This document shows positions 47,400 to 58,771 of a stretch of 64,000 nucleotides of DNA, one piece after another. Within the stretch, counting starts at the first letter, position 1; each line of letters opens with the position of its first letter. Below the pieces are notes generated by a model. The model did not search any database and was not told the DNA's origin. It saw only the letters and a list, made by a program, of their open reading frames with translations. The DNA is from Branchiostoma floridae. Lineage: Eukaryota; Chordata; Leptocardii; Amphioxiformes; Branchiostomatidae. Where the stretch lies: contig NC_049980.1 of NCBI RefSeq assembly GCF_000003815.2, forward strand, positions 2,511,172 through 2,575,171, written 5' to 3'. Both the position numbers and the translations under genes were made by a program.

Positions 47400-48957
47400 T
47401 AGACCATCCTCACATGTAATATCATAACAGGGGCTATACCAATATAAAGTGGTATGCCATCCCCTACACACTACACATGTAATATCACAACAGAGGCTAC
47501 ACCAATATGGAGTGGTAGGCCATCCCCTACACACTACACATTACACATGTAAGATCACAAAAGAGGCTACACCAATATGGAGTGGTAGGCCATCCCCTAC
47601 ACGCTGCACATGTAAGATCACAACAGGGGCTACACCAATATGGAGTGGTAAGCTATCTCCTACACACTGCACATTACACATGTAAGATCACAACAGAGGC
47701 TACACCAATATGGAGTGGTAAGCTATCTCCTACACACTGCACATTACACATGTAAGATCACAACAGGGGCTACACCAATATGGAGTGGTAAGCTATCTCC
47801 TACACACTGCACATTACACATGTAAGATCACAACAGGGGCTACACCAATATGGAGTGGTAAGCTATCTCCTACACACTGCACATTACACATGTAAGATCA
47901 CAACAGAGGCTACGCCAATATGGAGTGGCGGACCATCCCCTACACACTACACATGTAAGATCACAACAGGGGCTACACCAATATAATGTGGTAGGCCTTC
48001 CCCTACACACTACACATGTAAGATCACAACAGAGGCTACACCAATATGGAGTTGTAATCCATTCCTTATGTATACTATAGCTACACTCTACACCTGTAAG
48101 ATCACAACAGAGGCTACACAAATGTGAAGTGGTAAGCCATTTCTTTTGTATACTATAGCTACACTCTACACCTGTAAGATTATAACAAGGGCTACACCAA
48201 TATGGAGTGGTAAGCCATTCCTTTTGTATACTACAGCTACACTCTACACCTGTAAGATCACAACAGAGGCTATACCTATATGGAGTGGTAAGCCATTCCT
48301 TATGTATACTATAGCTACACTCTACACCTGTAAGATCACAACAGAGGCTACACCTATATGGAGTCGTAGGCCATCCCTTATGTATACTATAGCTACACTC
48401 TACACCTGTAAGATTATAACAAGGGCTACACCAATATGGAGTGGTAAGCCATTCCTTTTGTATACTACAGCTACACTCTACACCTGTAAGATCACAACAG
48501 AGGCTACACCTATATGGAGTCGTAGGCCATTCCTTATGTATACTATAGCTACACTCTACACCTGTAAGATTATAACAAGGGCTACACCAATATGGAGTGG
48601 TAAGCCATTCCTTTTGTATACTATAGCTACACTCTACACATGTAAGATCACAACAGAGGCTACACCTATATGGAGTCGTAGGCCATTCCTTATGTATACT
48701 ATAGCTACACTCTACACCTGTAAGATCACAACAGAGGCTACACCTATATGGAGTCGTAGGCCATCCCTTATGTACACTACACATGTAATATCACAACAAG
48801 GGCTACACCAATATGGAGTGGTAAGCCATCCCTTATGTATAGCTACACTCTACACCTGTAAGATCACAACAGGGGCTACACCAATATGGAGGGGTAAGAC
48901 ACACATGTAAGATCGCTACACCAATATAGAGTAGTAGGTCATCTCCTACACACTACA
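47400..48957. repeat. Minisatellite, about 22 units of 63, 70 or 78 bp
   Basis: The core GGCTACACCAATATGGAG recurs about 22 times. Spacing is 63-70 bases up to 48035 (mostly 70), then exactly 78 for nine units (48035 to 48737), then 75, 63 and 39. Within the 78-bp part, two variants largely alternate: GAGTGGTAAGCCATTCC and GAGTCGTAGGCCAT. This gives a roughly 156-bp higher-order period. Because 78 and 63 are multiples of three, both strands stay open (minus 47870-48784, 304 codons; plus 48146-48910, 254 codons). I regard these frames as by-products of the repeat. Confidence 0.97.
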
Positions 48958-49775
48958 TTTAACAACTGCAAGAGTAACGACACCGCTGTTAGAGACTAAA
49001 CAGAGCAGACAAAAACAGTTTTAATCTGTACATGACGTTATAACAAAAGGCAACACATGTCCTGAACCCCGTTGACTTGGCTTCAGCTCTCGAAATTTCT
49101 GAAGCATCATGTTTACAGCATCATGATGGAGTGATGTTGAAGAAACAAAGGAGAGGTATCAGATAGAAATGTGGTTATGTACGTTGCTATTTATATACTA
49201 AAGTCACCCTGCAATTTACACACTACTGGAGTCTATACAAGGAGACCTCGAACATATGCTTGTATAGCTACGTCACTTTTAATGTGTTTTCACCTGTACT
49301 TAATTGAAATATAATGTCCATAAAAACTCATATTAGCTTGACAAAGGTTTTGGGTTTAATTTTCGATATGGTATGATCACAAAGATATGATTTCCCCATT
49401 CTCAGGGATATGGTAGTTTTGTGTCCAGCTTTATCTCAGACCTGTGACATGTTACTATCTATCACCATACTCTATCAAATGAACTCATCATCTCACCATC
49501 AGCACTAGTAAGGGCAGCTTTTGTGTTATGGTACAACAGTATAGGCTCTTTCATTCTTATCTGAAAGTATTCTATATACATGTTAGAGTCATAGCTTTCC
49601 AACTGTATCCCACCCTTAACAGCTAACAACCATAATGGGAAATAATGTCTGTTTTTCAATTGTTTTTCTCTTACAGTCAGGTTGTTTTTAATCAACATAG
49701 TCTCCTTATAGAAGACAACAGGATTCCTCCGCAAGTTAACATGGCGCCTTCTCGCGTGTGTGTCTTTCCCAGATA
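48958..49775. other. Intergenic sequence, nothing recognised
   Basis: AT-rich. One 90-codon minus-strand frame (49462-49734) with no recognised domain. Confidence 0.5.
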
Positions 49776-49783
49776 GACCAAAG

Positions 49784-50215
49784 TAGGGGTGGGTACCGGT
49801 ACAGAAAATTCAGGTCCAGGTCCGGTTTAGGTCCAGAGGATCAGGTCCAGGTCCGGACCTGAACCTGGACCTGATGCAGTATGACTCATACCAATGGTCC
49901 ATTTCACTACAAAGAAATTTGTTTGGTGGTGTATTAGACGTACACTGGCGTTTTAAAATCCTACAACGCTAACTGCACATGTACGAATGACTGTAAAACT
50001 TGGTAGAAATGACTATAAACTCTACTCAACTTCACTGTTGTTTTTCTTCCTCCTGCAAGCGCCAAAACGTGTAAGTGCCTGATAAAATAATCTGTTGATT
50101 TTCTAATCGGTCAAACATCCGGTCAACCTAATTTTTTTCAGGTCCAGTTTTTTAGGACCGGTCCAATAAGAAAAACCGGTTTTGTACCAGTACGCTGTAC
50201 CGATACCCAGCCCTA
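49784..50215 (+). mobile_element. Complete hAT-type MITE, 432 bp
   Basis: The left terminus TAGGGGTGGGTACCGGTAC and the right terminus (reverse complement TAGGGCTGGGTATCGGTAC) match at 17 of 19 positions. Flanking 8-bp duplications GACCAAAG (49776-49783) and GACCATAG (50216-50223) match at 7 of 8. Eight-base target duplications are the mark of hAT transposons. The interior is noncoding and carries GGTCCAGGTCC-type repeats and a perfect 13-bp hairpin (49840-49852 with 49863-49875). It is nonautonomous. A truncated relative lies at 18386. Confidence 0.93.
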
Positions 50216-50686
50216 GACCATAGTTCTTTGCTGTAGCACAATGTCGTTGTTTTAACAAGTTTCGTTTTGCCAAAACAAGAATTACTCAAGGTTTGCACCT
50301 TATTTTAGCAGTGCTGCTCATTCATTATAGCAAAGACAAAATTGAAACACATATCATTACAACAAGAACGTCAAATTAGAAATTACTACAAAAAGACCGT
50401 CCCTCTCGAGCATATCAAAATGAATGAATGTACACAGACTTCCCAAGAAAACACACGCGTTTAAAAACATAACTTAGCCAATGATAACATTTTACATTTC
50501 GGAAGTAGAGAGACTCTACATCTGTAATATATGAAGAAAAGTGATATTCCATTACGTATCTGGAATTTTAAAAAGTAGGTATTTGTTGAGTTTTGTGATG
50601 CACACAAAAGGAATGGATATCATCAACCGTGTACCCGCTGTTATTACTAATTGTATGCTATGATGAGTCATCGGAAATCTTATTTC
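50216..50686. other. Intergenic sequence, nothing recognised
   Basis: AT-rich, with no frame of note. Confidence 0.5.
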
Positions 50687-50690
50687 TTAC

Positions 50691-51040
50691 CCTTTGCAAT
50701 GATAGCAAGTTTGTCGTGATGCTACATTCAAAGGTCGAAGACAACAGCTATCAAAACTAGCAAAATTTTTACTGCCAGTGTGTGGCGTTGGACGTGGAAT
50801 TTCAGTGCGTAGCCCACACAGGAAGTCTTTCATTTTTCTCTTTGTACAAAAGTGATGATAACGAATGAGGTATCCCTTTAAAGAAGAGAGATGGAACATT
50901 TCTAGCGGTACGACAACTAATGCTATACATAAAACAAAAGGCATATGACCAAGGAAAATTTCAGCACTTTTTCCGTCACATACTCGCATAAATAAATAAA
51001 TAAGTATCCCCGAGTGCCATACCCACGAATGCGCGATCAC
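50691..51040 (-). CDS. Possible exon, membrane-protein-like, unrecognised
   Basis: This minus-strand frame of 117 codons contains two hydrophobic stretches (GILIYLFMRV and MPFVLCIALVVVPLEMF), followed by a basic, Cys-rich tail. It ends at a good splice donor (AAAGG then GTAAGA; GT at 50690-50689), phase 2. A further hydrophobic minus-strand frame lies upstream at 51224-51547. No family is recognised. The AT-rich context makes chance hydrophobic frames common. Confidence 0.2.
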
Positions 51041-53676
51041 AGACTATTGATGCAAACAATTCACAAACAAGCTTTCCTACGGTAGGCAATCATTCTTAAT
51101 TGATAAAGCAAAGATGCCAAATGTTTTCTGTAAGTTAGGAAAAGCTATGATGCTTTCCGTACAGCTATAGACACTGAGCTTTGGTGAGACAAAGATTTTC
51201 CCAAGTTCTGAAGTCGATTTACATTATAGGCTGCAAGGTATGTTGTGCTTTTGAACAAACCGCAAGAAAAAAATACTGCAATTTAAAACCAAGTACATAA
51301 AAGGAAGGAAAGTCTGAAAGTGGAGACAATGGCTGTTAGTAAAGCAAAAACTTTGGTAACCATCGTTAGCTATAGGGAAAAGTTGATACAGCTTTGAAAG
51401 ATGTTGGACTGTCAACAGAATGGGCATTCCAAAATATTCCAAAATGAGTATCCAACTGTTCACATCAGTATGGAACTCCATAAGATAATCAATAAGAAAA
51501 AAAGAATCGAGTACAAAGATTAAAAGACGAAGGCTGTTCTTAACCATGTATAGTCGGGATCAAACTTCTAAATCGTTAGCTCCCACTTTGGTTAGTTACA
51601 AAGCAGTAGTATTCTTGCCTCGGCACCCTGGCTGACATGCGAGGTGTTACACTCTGTCTTAAGTCCACTGAGTATCTTCACATTCCCTCTGATACAAATA
51701 CGTCAAATGTCTTCTCTGAATTTAAAAAGGATCAGATCATCGGCTTCGATTTACTTTTAACTTATTTATTTTCGTTGCGTGAAATTGTACAACTGACTGC
51801 ATTACCTAGAAATAATAGCTTACATTGAAAAAAAAGCTACACATGAAGCTGTATATATGTTTGGTACCATCCTTTTATTTTCAACTTCAGAGTATCACAG
51901 ACAAGTTATCATTTACATCAAATGTTGGTAATCTTTTCTTTAAAGTGTTAGCTTACGTGGTTTTAACAAAAGTAATAATATATAAAAAAACATATTCAGT
52001 CTTTTGTGGTAATTTACGCCTGGTTTTTGGAAAGATAATAAAGCAATGTCGAAGCGCTTTGGGTAGTATGTCGGGAAATATACAAAGAGGTGTACCAAAT
52101 CTGGAGAAATGTACAAACAGCTGCCTTTTGGGTCACTTTTTGGACAAAAAGACCCAGACTATAGACCTACTACCCAGTTATAGATCTGAAACAGACCTGG
52201 GCTAAGACATGGTCTTTATTTATTGAAGAAAACAATTAGAATGAAACATAACAATATGGCAAAAACATAAACTCAAGCTTTGCAAGGTTTGGAACTCTGT
52301 CAAGCATATATACTTAGCCAACTCTAAACATATCATATGACCATGATGGGACCTATATTGTATTGTATTGTATGTTATGCAAAATTGATAACAGTCCACA
52401 GTTAACGTTAGTTTTCGTCATTGGTGAATACGTTCTTAGTTATTATGAACCAAACAAATGGAGACATCTGAGTCATCTTGATGAACGAAAAATGTTTTTC
52501 CCCATTCACACTGAATACATTGAATGAATTCGTGTCGCAGGACCTTACATAGCACCAGGTACCGCACGAGTCTGCACGTTTTTGTGACCATCTTTGGTTC
52601 TACCCAAGGAGCAATACCAATATTCGACATCATGTTTTTTTGCTGGAGTCTAAGCATGAAAGACAAACTTTGTGTTACGTACTTTGTGGGTTAGAAACAG
52701 CGTAAAACACATTCTGTTTTGTGCCGAATTGATTTTTAGTAAGGAATGTTTCCTGAAGGAAAAGAGAGCGGGGTCGTGCGGCGCAACTGAAGGGTGTTTG
52801 TCCTAAAACCTAGTTATTGGAAATATGAGGTAACATATAAAATACATTCATATCTCTCTCCTCCTAGATCCAAGATATCGCGGCAAGATGAATCCAAGAG
52901 ATAGTTGACAGATCACGGTACCAAAGGTGCTCACTTTCCTATGACTGTGACGATTCTAAAGACTCTTGAGAAATAGATAGCTCACTCGATTACTTCTTTT
53001 ATAAGACCAGGTTGGAAGGCAATGAAGAACCCAATCTGTACCCTTTCTTCCCAACTTCCATTTAGTTCATATTCAGCAGACATGGAGTCTTTTATTTATT
53101 CTATTTTTCCCGAAATGAAGAAAACAAACGAGACAAAAATGGAGCAGATCTACGCCATGTCAAATGTTGACAGAAGCTGTCGGCACCAGAACTGTGCTAT
53201 TTTCAGTTGTTCGTCCCCAGAACGTCAGACCACGTCCGTGTATTCCCGTTCATATCTAAGAAATCACCAACAGACTGTTAACTTACAACATGGCCACGCC
53301 CTTTCACCATGCTTACTTTCTGAAAAGTAGGCTGTCCGTGGTGTCTGATTGTGACAACGCGAATTCGGTCGAATCTTGGAAGATTATATTCTTTCACGGG
53401 AAAACCATTTGCGCCAAGAAGATGTTAATATCTATATTCTGAATTGTGGGTTGGAAGGCATTGTGGACTTAAATATAATATGGAATGGTAAACATACTGT
53501 GAGTCGGTGCAGAGAGGTGGTGGAGTTACTGCAATGTTAGTGTGTGACATCCAAACGGTGCGCATGTCGTTGTGCCAGACACACCCTTTCTTGCAGGAAC
53601 AACTGCGCATCTCTCATCAAAGGTACCAGCGATACACTTTACTGGACATGTTGTCAATCTATCGTTTTAAACTTAC
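51041..53676. other. Intergenic sequence with weak ORFs
   Basis: Contains a hydrophobic 107-codon minus-strand frame (51224-51547) and a 126-codon plus-strand frame (51825-52205), neither recognised. A short (TATTG)n stretch lies near 52355. No repeat family identified. Confidence 0.4.
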
Positions 53677-53940
53677 CACACAAAACATGTTCATATATAT
53701 CGTAGCGGTATGCTTGTCACACATAACATTACCCTGCACGAATTGCATGAACCTTTCTACATCTATAAGTCTCCCCACCTGGCACGAAGCCAGGCGCAGC
53801 TCTGCCCACCCCGCAGCACCAGCAGGCCCGACAATGAGCCGGGGGGACGGGGGCATCGGCGGGGAGAGTCTGCCCAGCGCGCGCTGATTCTCAGTCTCCT
53901 CATGCCTGTGGCTGCCCTGGTCCTTTGTTCCCCCAGACAG
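53677..53940 (-). CDS. Possible exon ending in a GTAAGT donor
   Basis: The minus strand is open for 88 codons, including PRLIVGPAGAAGWAELRL and GRLIDVERFMQFVQGNVMCD. It stops exactly at a consensus splice donor (TGTGTG then GTAAGT; GT at 53676-53675), phase 0. The right half lies in the CpG-rich block. No acceptor with a good pyrimidine tract is seen and no domain is recognised. Confidence 0.25.
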
Positions 53941-54310
53941 TCATGGTCAAACATCTACACTTGTGCGAGTATATACTTTTCAGCGCGACTTAGTTACAGT
54001 CCACCGTGCCTGCCGGATTAAGCCGCCGACAAATCGCCAGACAAAACCGCTCAGGTTTTCCTTATAATCAGCGAAATCATCGAGAAAAACGCAGCAGCAT
54101 TGTTGCAGGGATTTGTTCCTTTGGAGGGAAAGTCCTCGTTAAGGAAAGCTGCGGAGTTTTGAGCGGCGACAGAACAGCCTTCTCCCGCCCACCAGCGCGC
54201 CCCCGCCCGGTACAAGATGGAGAGAGAGACTTACCGTGCTGTGTCGGACATGGCGCCGCCCAGAATGAGGAAAGCACGAGAATCCACCAACTTTTATTCC
54301 CTCTGCCGGG
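53760..54310 (-). promoter_or_regulatory. CpG-rich block with candidate minus-strand start site
   Basis: GC- and CpG-rich island in AT-rich surroundings. On the minus strand a TATA-like GGAATAAAAG (around 54300-54291) precedes CATTCTGGGCGGCGCCATG, an ATG in strong context (54251-54249). ATG TCC GAC ACA GCA CG is then followed by a perfect donor, GTAAGT (GT at 54234-54233). This is the layout of a short first coding exon (17 coding bases, phase 2) behind a promoter. The next exon is not identified. Confidence 0.35.
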
Positions 54311-55546
54311 GTCATGGGGTCAAGGGCAAGGTCTATCGTCCTTTTCAACGCTCAATAATTCTCTCAACTGAACTTCAACGGTTTCTGTGGCCTTCTGGAA
54401 CAGTCCAACCTTCCCAACAGCCAGCCTGAGATATCCGTTTGGAATAGAACATTTCAGGAGAAAGATCGGCGGGAAAATGTACGTCTGTCATTTTTCAGGT
54501 CAACGCGACATGATGAAGTGTAGACTGCGAGTCTCTCCTTCTCTAGATATGAAAGAATTTTCTGCAGTAATACTGTCGTTTTCTCTCAGATTCTCTGACA
54601 GAAAGTTTGAAGCTTGAGACATTTCTTTGATGTAGTAGAATTACAAGTTGTGAAACGTAGATTATAACAGACGTGCGTATAGAAACCGCTAGCCGCACTA
54701 TGCGTGTCTTTCGTGTGAGTAGTTGTCCGGCCAAACACTTTGTCTGCTAGACTACTTTACGTTTTCTTCGACATCTATACAAAAACAGAGGTTTACATAC
54801 CATATACTAGTCTTACCGCAAAGAAATATGCCAACCTGAAATAAAGGTATCCGCTTTGTTGGTTTTGTAGGAACATTTGTGTGAGCCATGATGTCGCTTT
54901 GCTCCGTCGAACTTTGGCGAACATGTGAGGTGATTCCGAGCAAAGTCAAAATAAACACACAAATGTTTAGGCCAAGCTTGGTGCATATGTAAACTTCGTG
55001 ATTCCAACATCATAAGCGAGGTAGAGAAGCAATGTAAGGATGTTTTACTTTTGGGATGTGAAGGTCTTGTGTTCCAACATTTGGACCTGTCGTCGGTCCT
55101 GCCGTCATGGCAGTTGTGTTAGTCATCTTGCCATAATTTTGATTAGCCGTTTCTGAATAAAACAAAACAAAACAGTACTATTTTCGCCACACAAAGACAG
55201 TGTAGAGTTAGACCTATGTTTAACATCACCAAGCAGTGGATAGGAGGGAATTGTTTTTCTTTTTTTTTCGCTCATCTATGCATACTTTTGGGGAAACGTG
55301 TTTTTACAATTTCAATTGTCAACTTTTCCTAGTCCGTACACATTGCTTTGATATTATCCACGGATCACCAGCTTTTACCTTCAGACTTGTACTTACATAA
55401 GAGTGTACGTCAGAAGTACATCTTTGCAAAGAGAAAGACTAAGAAGTAGAGAGTGTCAAATATAAGTTGTTTTTTTGCGCGGTAGTTGTATGTATGCTGT
55501 CGCAGATGTGTAACGTTAGACACGTACCTGTATCTTTTTTACGCAG
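54311..55546. other. Intergenic sequence with weak ORFs
   Basis: Minus-strand frames near 54.8-55.0 kb end at another GTAAGA donor (near 54828) and include a hydrophobic KLGLNICVFILTLLGI stretch. They are too short and ambiguous to call. Confidence 0.35.
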
Positions 55547-55768
55547 GAAGTTCCCACCTCGGCATTTGTGATGTTGTACTGTCAGATGATTCTCACACAA
55601 CATCTAGAAATGAAAGTATATCAAAGTAGCTACAGGGCTCCTAAAACACCGAAATATAACTTGCATACAAACGAACTAGTTTCAGGGCCCACATCGTCAC
55701 ACAAAGAAATCCATGTTCAAAGAGCTAAACCAACATCGCCTCCATTGACGGAAAGCACACCAATATAA
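55547..55768 (+). CDS. Possible terminal exon, unrecognised
   Basis: A good acceptor (TATCTTTTTTACGCAG, ending 55546) is followed by 73 open codons beginning EVPTSAFVMLYCQMILTQHL, with a hydrophilic Pro/Ser/Thr-rich C-terminal tail, and a TAA stop. No upstream exon of the same gene is found. It lies only 30 bases from a minus-strand candidate exon, so at most one of the two is likely to be real. Confidence 0.2.
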   Translation, partial: EVPTSAFVMLYCQMILTQHLEMKVYQSSYRAPKTPKYNLHTNELVSGPTSSHKEIHVQRAKPTSPPLTESTPI

Positions 55769-55797
55769 GTACTAAAGTAAACTATACATTCCCTTAC

Positions 55798-56276
55798 CGA
55801 ACAGAAATATTATCCATTAATATGGCCGTTTCTTGTATTTCAAAGACATTTCTTCTTGTACCAATGATCTTGCATATGCGCTCTATATAAGCAGCTACGA
55901 TATGGAAACATTTAAAAACAAACTTGGTGTGCAATTTTAGTTTTTGTTGTGTCTCCAAGACAGCTTTGGGGAACCGCTCCCTGAGTGTTGACATGCGTAA
56001 CAGGGATTCCAGCGGGAGCAAAGTAGAACAGACCAGAAAGTGAGCAAGATAAAAGGTGTTCAAGAAAATTAACACGGAACAGAATACATACTGATTTAAA
56101 ACAGCGTCTTCATTCAGAAAATAGTGGAAACGTTCTGTACATGTCTTTGCCCAGAGGAAGAGCAGGGAGGTTAACCTCAAAATAGAATCAAAGTTTCCCA
56201 AAACACCACAAACAGCGACTGTCTTATAGATTAACATACCGCAAATTTGGGTTTGTTCGGCCTCGTCATATTTCAT
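55798..56276 (-). CDS. Possible first exon, membrane-protein-like, unrecognised
   Basis: This minus-strand frame of about 159 codons starts at ATG (56276) and runs to a splice donor (GTTCG then GTAAGG; GT at 55797-55796), phase 2, as at 50691. Hydrophobic segments are MLIYKTVAVCGVLGNF, LTSLLFLWAKT and YVFCSVLIFLNTFYLAHFLV, followed by a charged helix-like region. The short stretch LVCSTLLPLESLLRMSTLRE faintly resembles LCIALVVVPLEMFHLSSLKG in the frame at 50691-51040, which could mean related genes. A chance frame of this length is not excluded in 64 kb. Confidence 0.28.
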
Positions 56277-57913
56277 ACTTACAGTATCCTTATGACTGGG
56301 TTACCGTTAACCACCTCTGCTCTTCTACACCGTATATTTAGATATAATTTGCATTTAGCCGACTTATGCCAATTGTACTTACATGTATCTATTCGTTTTT
56401 GTCGCAGTCATCTCGCAATAGTAAGCTAAATTTACTTGGTGGAACTTAAATGTCACACGCTTGAGAGAGACAGTGTGTCACATGTAAGTAGGAATAGAAG
56501 ACTTTCTGTGTAGAAATAGAAGCCATCCTTGTCAATAGTGACAAGGACCGCCGACATTGTGACGAGGATTCTGTGCGCTATTTCGGCTCAGAACATGTTA
56601 TAAACTGTCCATCTAAACAAAAGTTTTCCATCTCTTCTAGTTATTTTATAGTTACACGTTAATAAAATTCGAGGTCCCACAAAGAGAACAAAAAAGACCA
56701 GTTTCTTATCAAACTGCTAAACTTTTTTTAACATACTCTAACAGCACTATACCGTAGTTCATAACAATATGTTCACCGTGCCATGTTTCAAATGCTGTCT
56801 TAGAGTCTTACTTATCAACAAAATCAATGATAACATACTTCAAAGACATTATCGTTTGTGTTTGCAGACAGACAACCACAAAACCTTCATGTAAGACACC
56901 GTTTTTTGACTGATACCCGCAGATCTGTAGACTGTATATAACTATATAAATGCTTCATAACAATGCAGTCACCGTACGTCCTAGCTTCAGTTTTGTCTTT
57001 TGCTAAACAAAACGTTTTGTCTACAAAGCTAAGTCACGTTTATACACTGGACCAGAAGCTAGAAGATGAAACAGTGGTTATGAAGCTCAATGATACTGCA
57101 TGTGCCATTGCTGCCTGCCTGTTATTTATCTATTGAAAACTACAACGATTACCGCTGAAGATGCCGAATTCATTTGCGTGATTGTAAATAACAAAAGGTT
57201 ATGAAAGAGGTAACAAATAAATGAAAGTTCTCGACGATATGTTTCCATTTTTCCAACAGAACACTCAGGCTTGTTGGTTCTAGAAATGAAACTGTAAACT
57301 GTAGAAGTCCATTGAAAGTCCGCTTCTTTTCAAAATGACTGTCTTGTAAAAGATTCCAAGTACTGAACAATAAAGAACATGAGTAAGAACCTGACGACGT
57401 TTTCATAACTACTGGAAGACTGAAATGTCTGGAAGCTCATACACCTTACAACAAACAGGTCGTTGTTGTTGTTTAAACTTCGAAATATCTGATGACTAGT
57501 TACGTTGATATCTTGTGTGACTTGGAACATCGGAACCGAGTCTATGGAAACTGTTATGATAGATAGATGATCAACAATGACCAATATAATTTCTGCCATA
57601 AAGTTTTATTGTGTTATGGCACAGTGCTATGGCATACACCTCCCCTGATGTACTGGTTTCCAGTGACTGTTGGGTGTTAAAGACTAGCCTTCTCTCAGAA
57701 TTTAATGTTGAAAAGGCGCGTGGTCGCATTTCCAGTTACAAAAGAAAACTGTACCACTATTGGAGAAACATTGTCGCCATTTTCCTTTCAAAATATGACA
57801 AGAGTCGCTGAAGTACAAGTAAGCAAGTCATTCGCGAAAAGACTGAATGCAGCACAGTAACTGTTGGCAGACCAGTTTAATTTCTGCAATAAAGTTGGGC
57901 CCGAAAGCCCGTC
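56277..57913. other. Intergenic sequence with weak minus-strand ORFs
   Basis: Includes hydrophobic minus-strand frames at 57330-57599 and 57170-57406, and a perfect 9-bp hairpin with 4-nt loop (TCCTTGTCA 56526-56534, TGACAAGGA 56539-56547). A 27-base motif around AATTTCTGC(C/A)ATAAAGTT occurs at 57579 and 57870. Nothing can be named. Confidence 0.4.
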
Positions 57914-58135
57914 CTATAACCATGTGTGCGCCACCGTCTGGATGTACTCAGCAGCCAGGATTATCCGGGGTTTGACAGACAGTTCCAGCATCTCCCACTT
58001 TCTGCAGTGACCGATAAGACAGTATGAAACAACAAACGCCGCTTCTGAGCTGTCAGCTACATCATTGTTCATAGTTTTACGGTCATTTTTCACCACGGAC
58101 AGAACAAAACAACATGCCACTGCAATGTGTAACAA
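57914..58135 (-). CDS. Possible terminal exon, unrecognised
   Basis: This minus-strand frame of 73 codons contains IAVACCFVLSVV and SEAAFVVSYCLIGHCRKWEM, and ends AHTWL then a stop. A possible acceptor (TTACACATTGCAG, ending near 58117) precedes it. Upstream on the same strand lies a 102-codon frame (58191-58499), also without a known domain. Composition is protein-like but no family is recognised. Confidence 0.2.
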   Translation of the reverse strand: MLHIAVACCFVLSVVKNDRKTMNNDVADSSEAAFVVSYCLIGHCRKWEMLELSVKPRIILAAEYIQTVAHTWL

Positions 58136-58155
58136 ATGGTGCTTGCGACTGTCGC

Positions 58156-58170
58156 GGGGAGGGAGGGGGG
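58156..58170 (+). other. G-rich tract, possible quadruplex
   Basis: GGGGAGGGAGGGGGG. Four G-runs can be drawn if the last six G are split, so a G-quadruplex is possible. Confidence 0.4.
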
Positions 58171-58771
58171 CTACTATATTTCTGTAGGAATCATTCCTGA
58201 TAGACCAGCTTGTCTTTAAACCCGTTCATCTTTATAAATATCTCTTTAACTTTCAAGGACACAAAAGTGTGGCTTAAGACAAGACGGACTTCTCTTGTGT
58301 TCAAGCTAAAGAAGCTATGCCCAGTTTTATCCTGTGCTTCCAACAAGATGGCAGAAGGCATTTGCGTATAACATCCCCTACGAAGGCATTTTTTTACCAT
58401 TATACTCAATAATTCCATATTTCTGACACCCAAGTGTGAGTAATCTGATTTCTTAACACCAACATACGCCTTTCTTGTGCTTTGGATTCCAAGATTCAAG
58501 TTTTCTAAAAGTGGCTCAACCTCCTACTAATCGTGGGGCCGAATAAAGTCTGAGTGTGCTGAAGTTTTATATTAGATAATACTGTTATGATACTCTATAT
58601 AAGGCTTGCTATTTGCTTACTTGTTGATATCATTCTTGCAGAGTAGCTGTTTGCTCACGAAAGAAAGAACCACTATGATGAAAAGGCAAACCGATACATG
58701 GTACAAGTACAGGACATCAGACCCCTGGTGGTTTCACTGCCCTGCCATCACAGGCAACACACTATTATAGA

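Noticed and set aside
47870-48910. 304- and 254-codon ORFs on opposite strands as real proteins
   Set aside because: Both are explained by tandem units whose length is a multiple of three; opposite strands being open at once is typical of such arrays.
47400-48957. CRISPR-like array
   Set aside because: Repeats are contiguous with no unique spacers, and the DNA is eukaryotic.
57579-57896. 27-base motif repeated 291 bases apart as a segmental duplication
   Set aside because: Similarity does not extend beyond the motif on either side.
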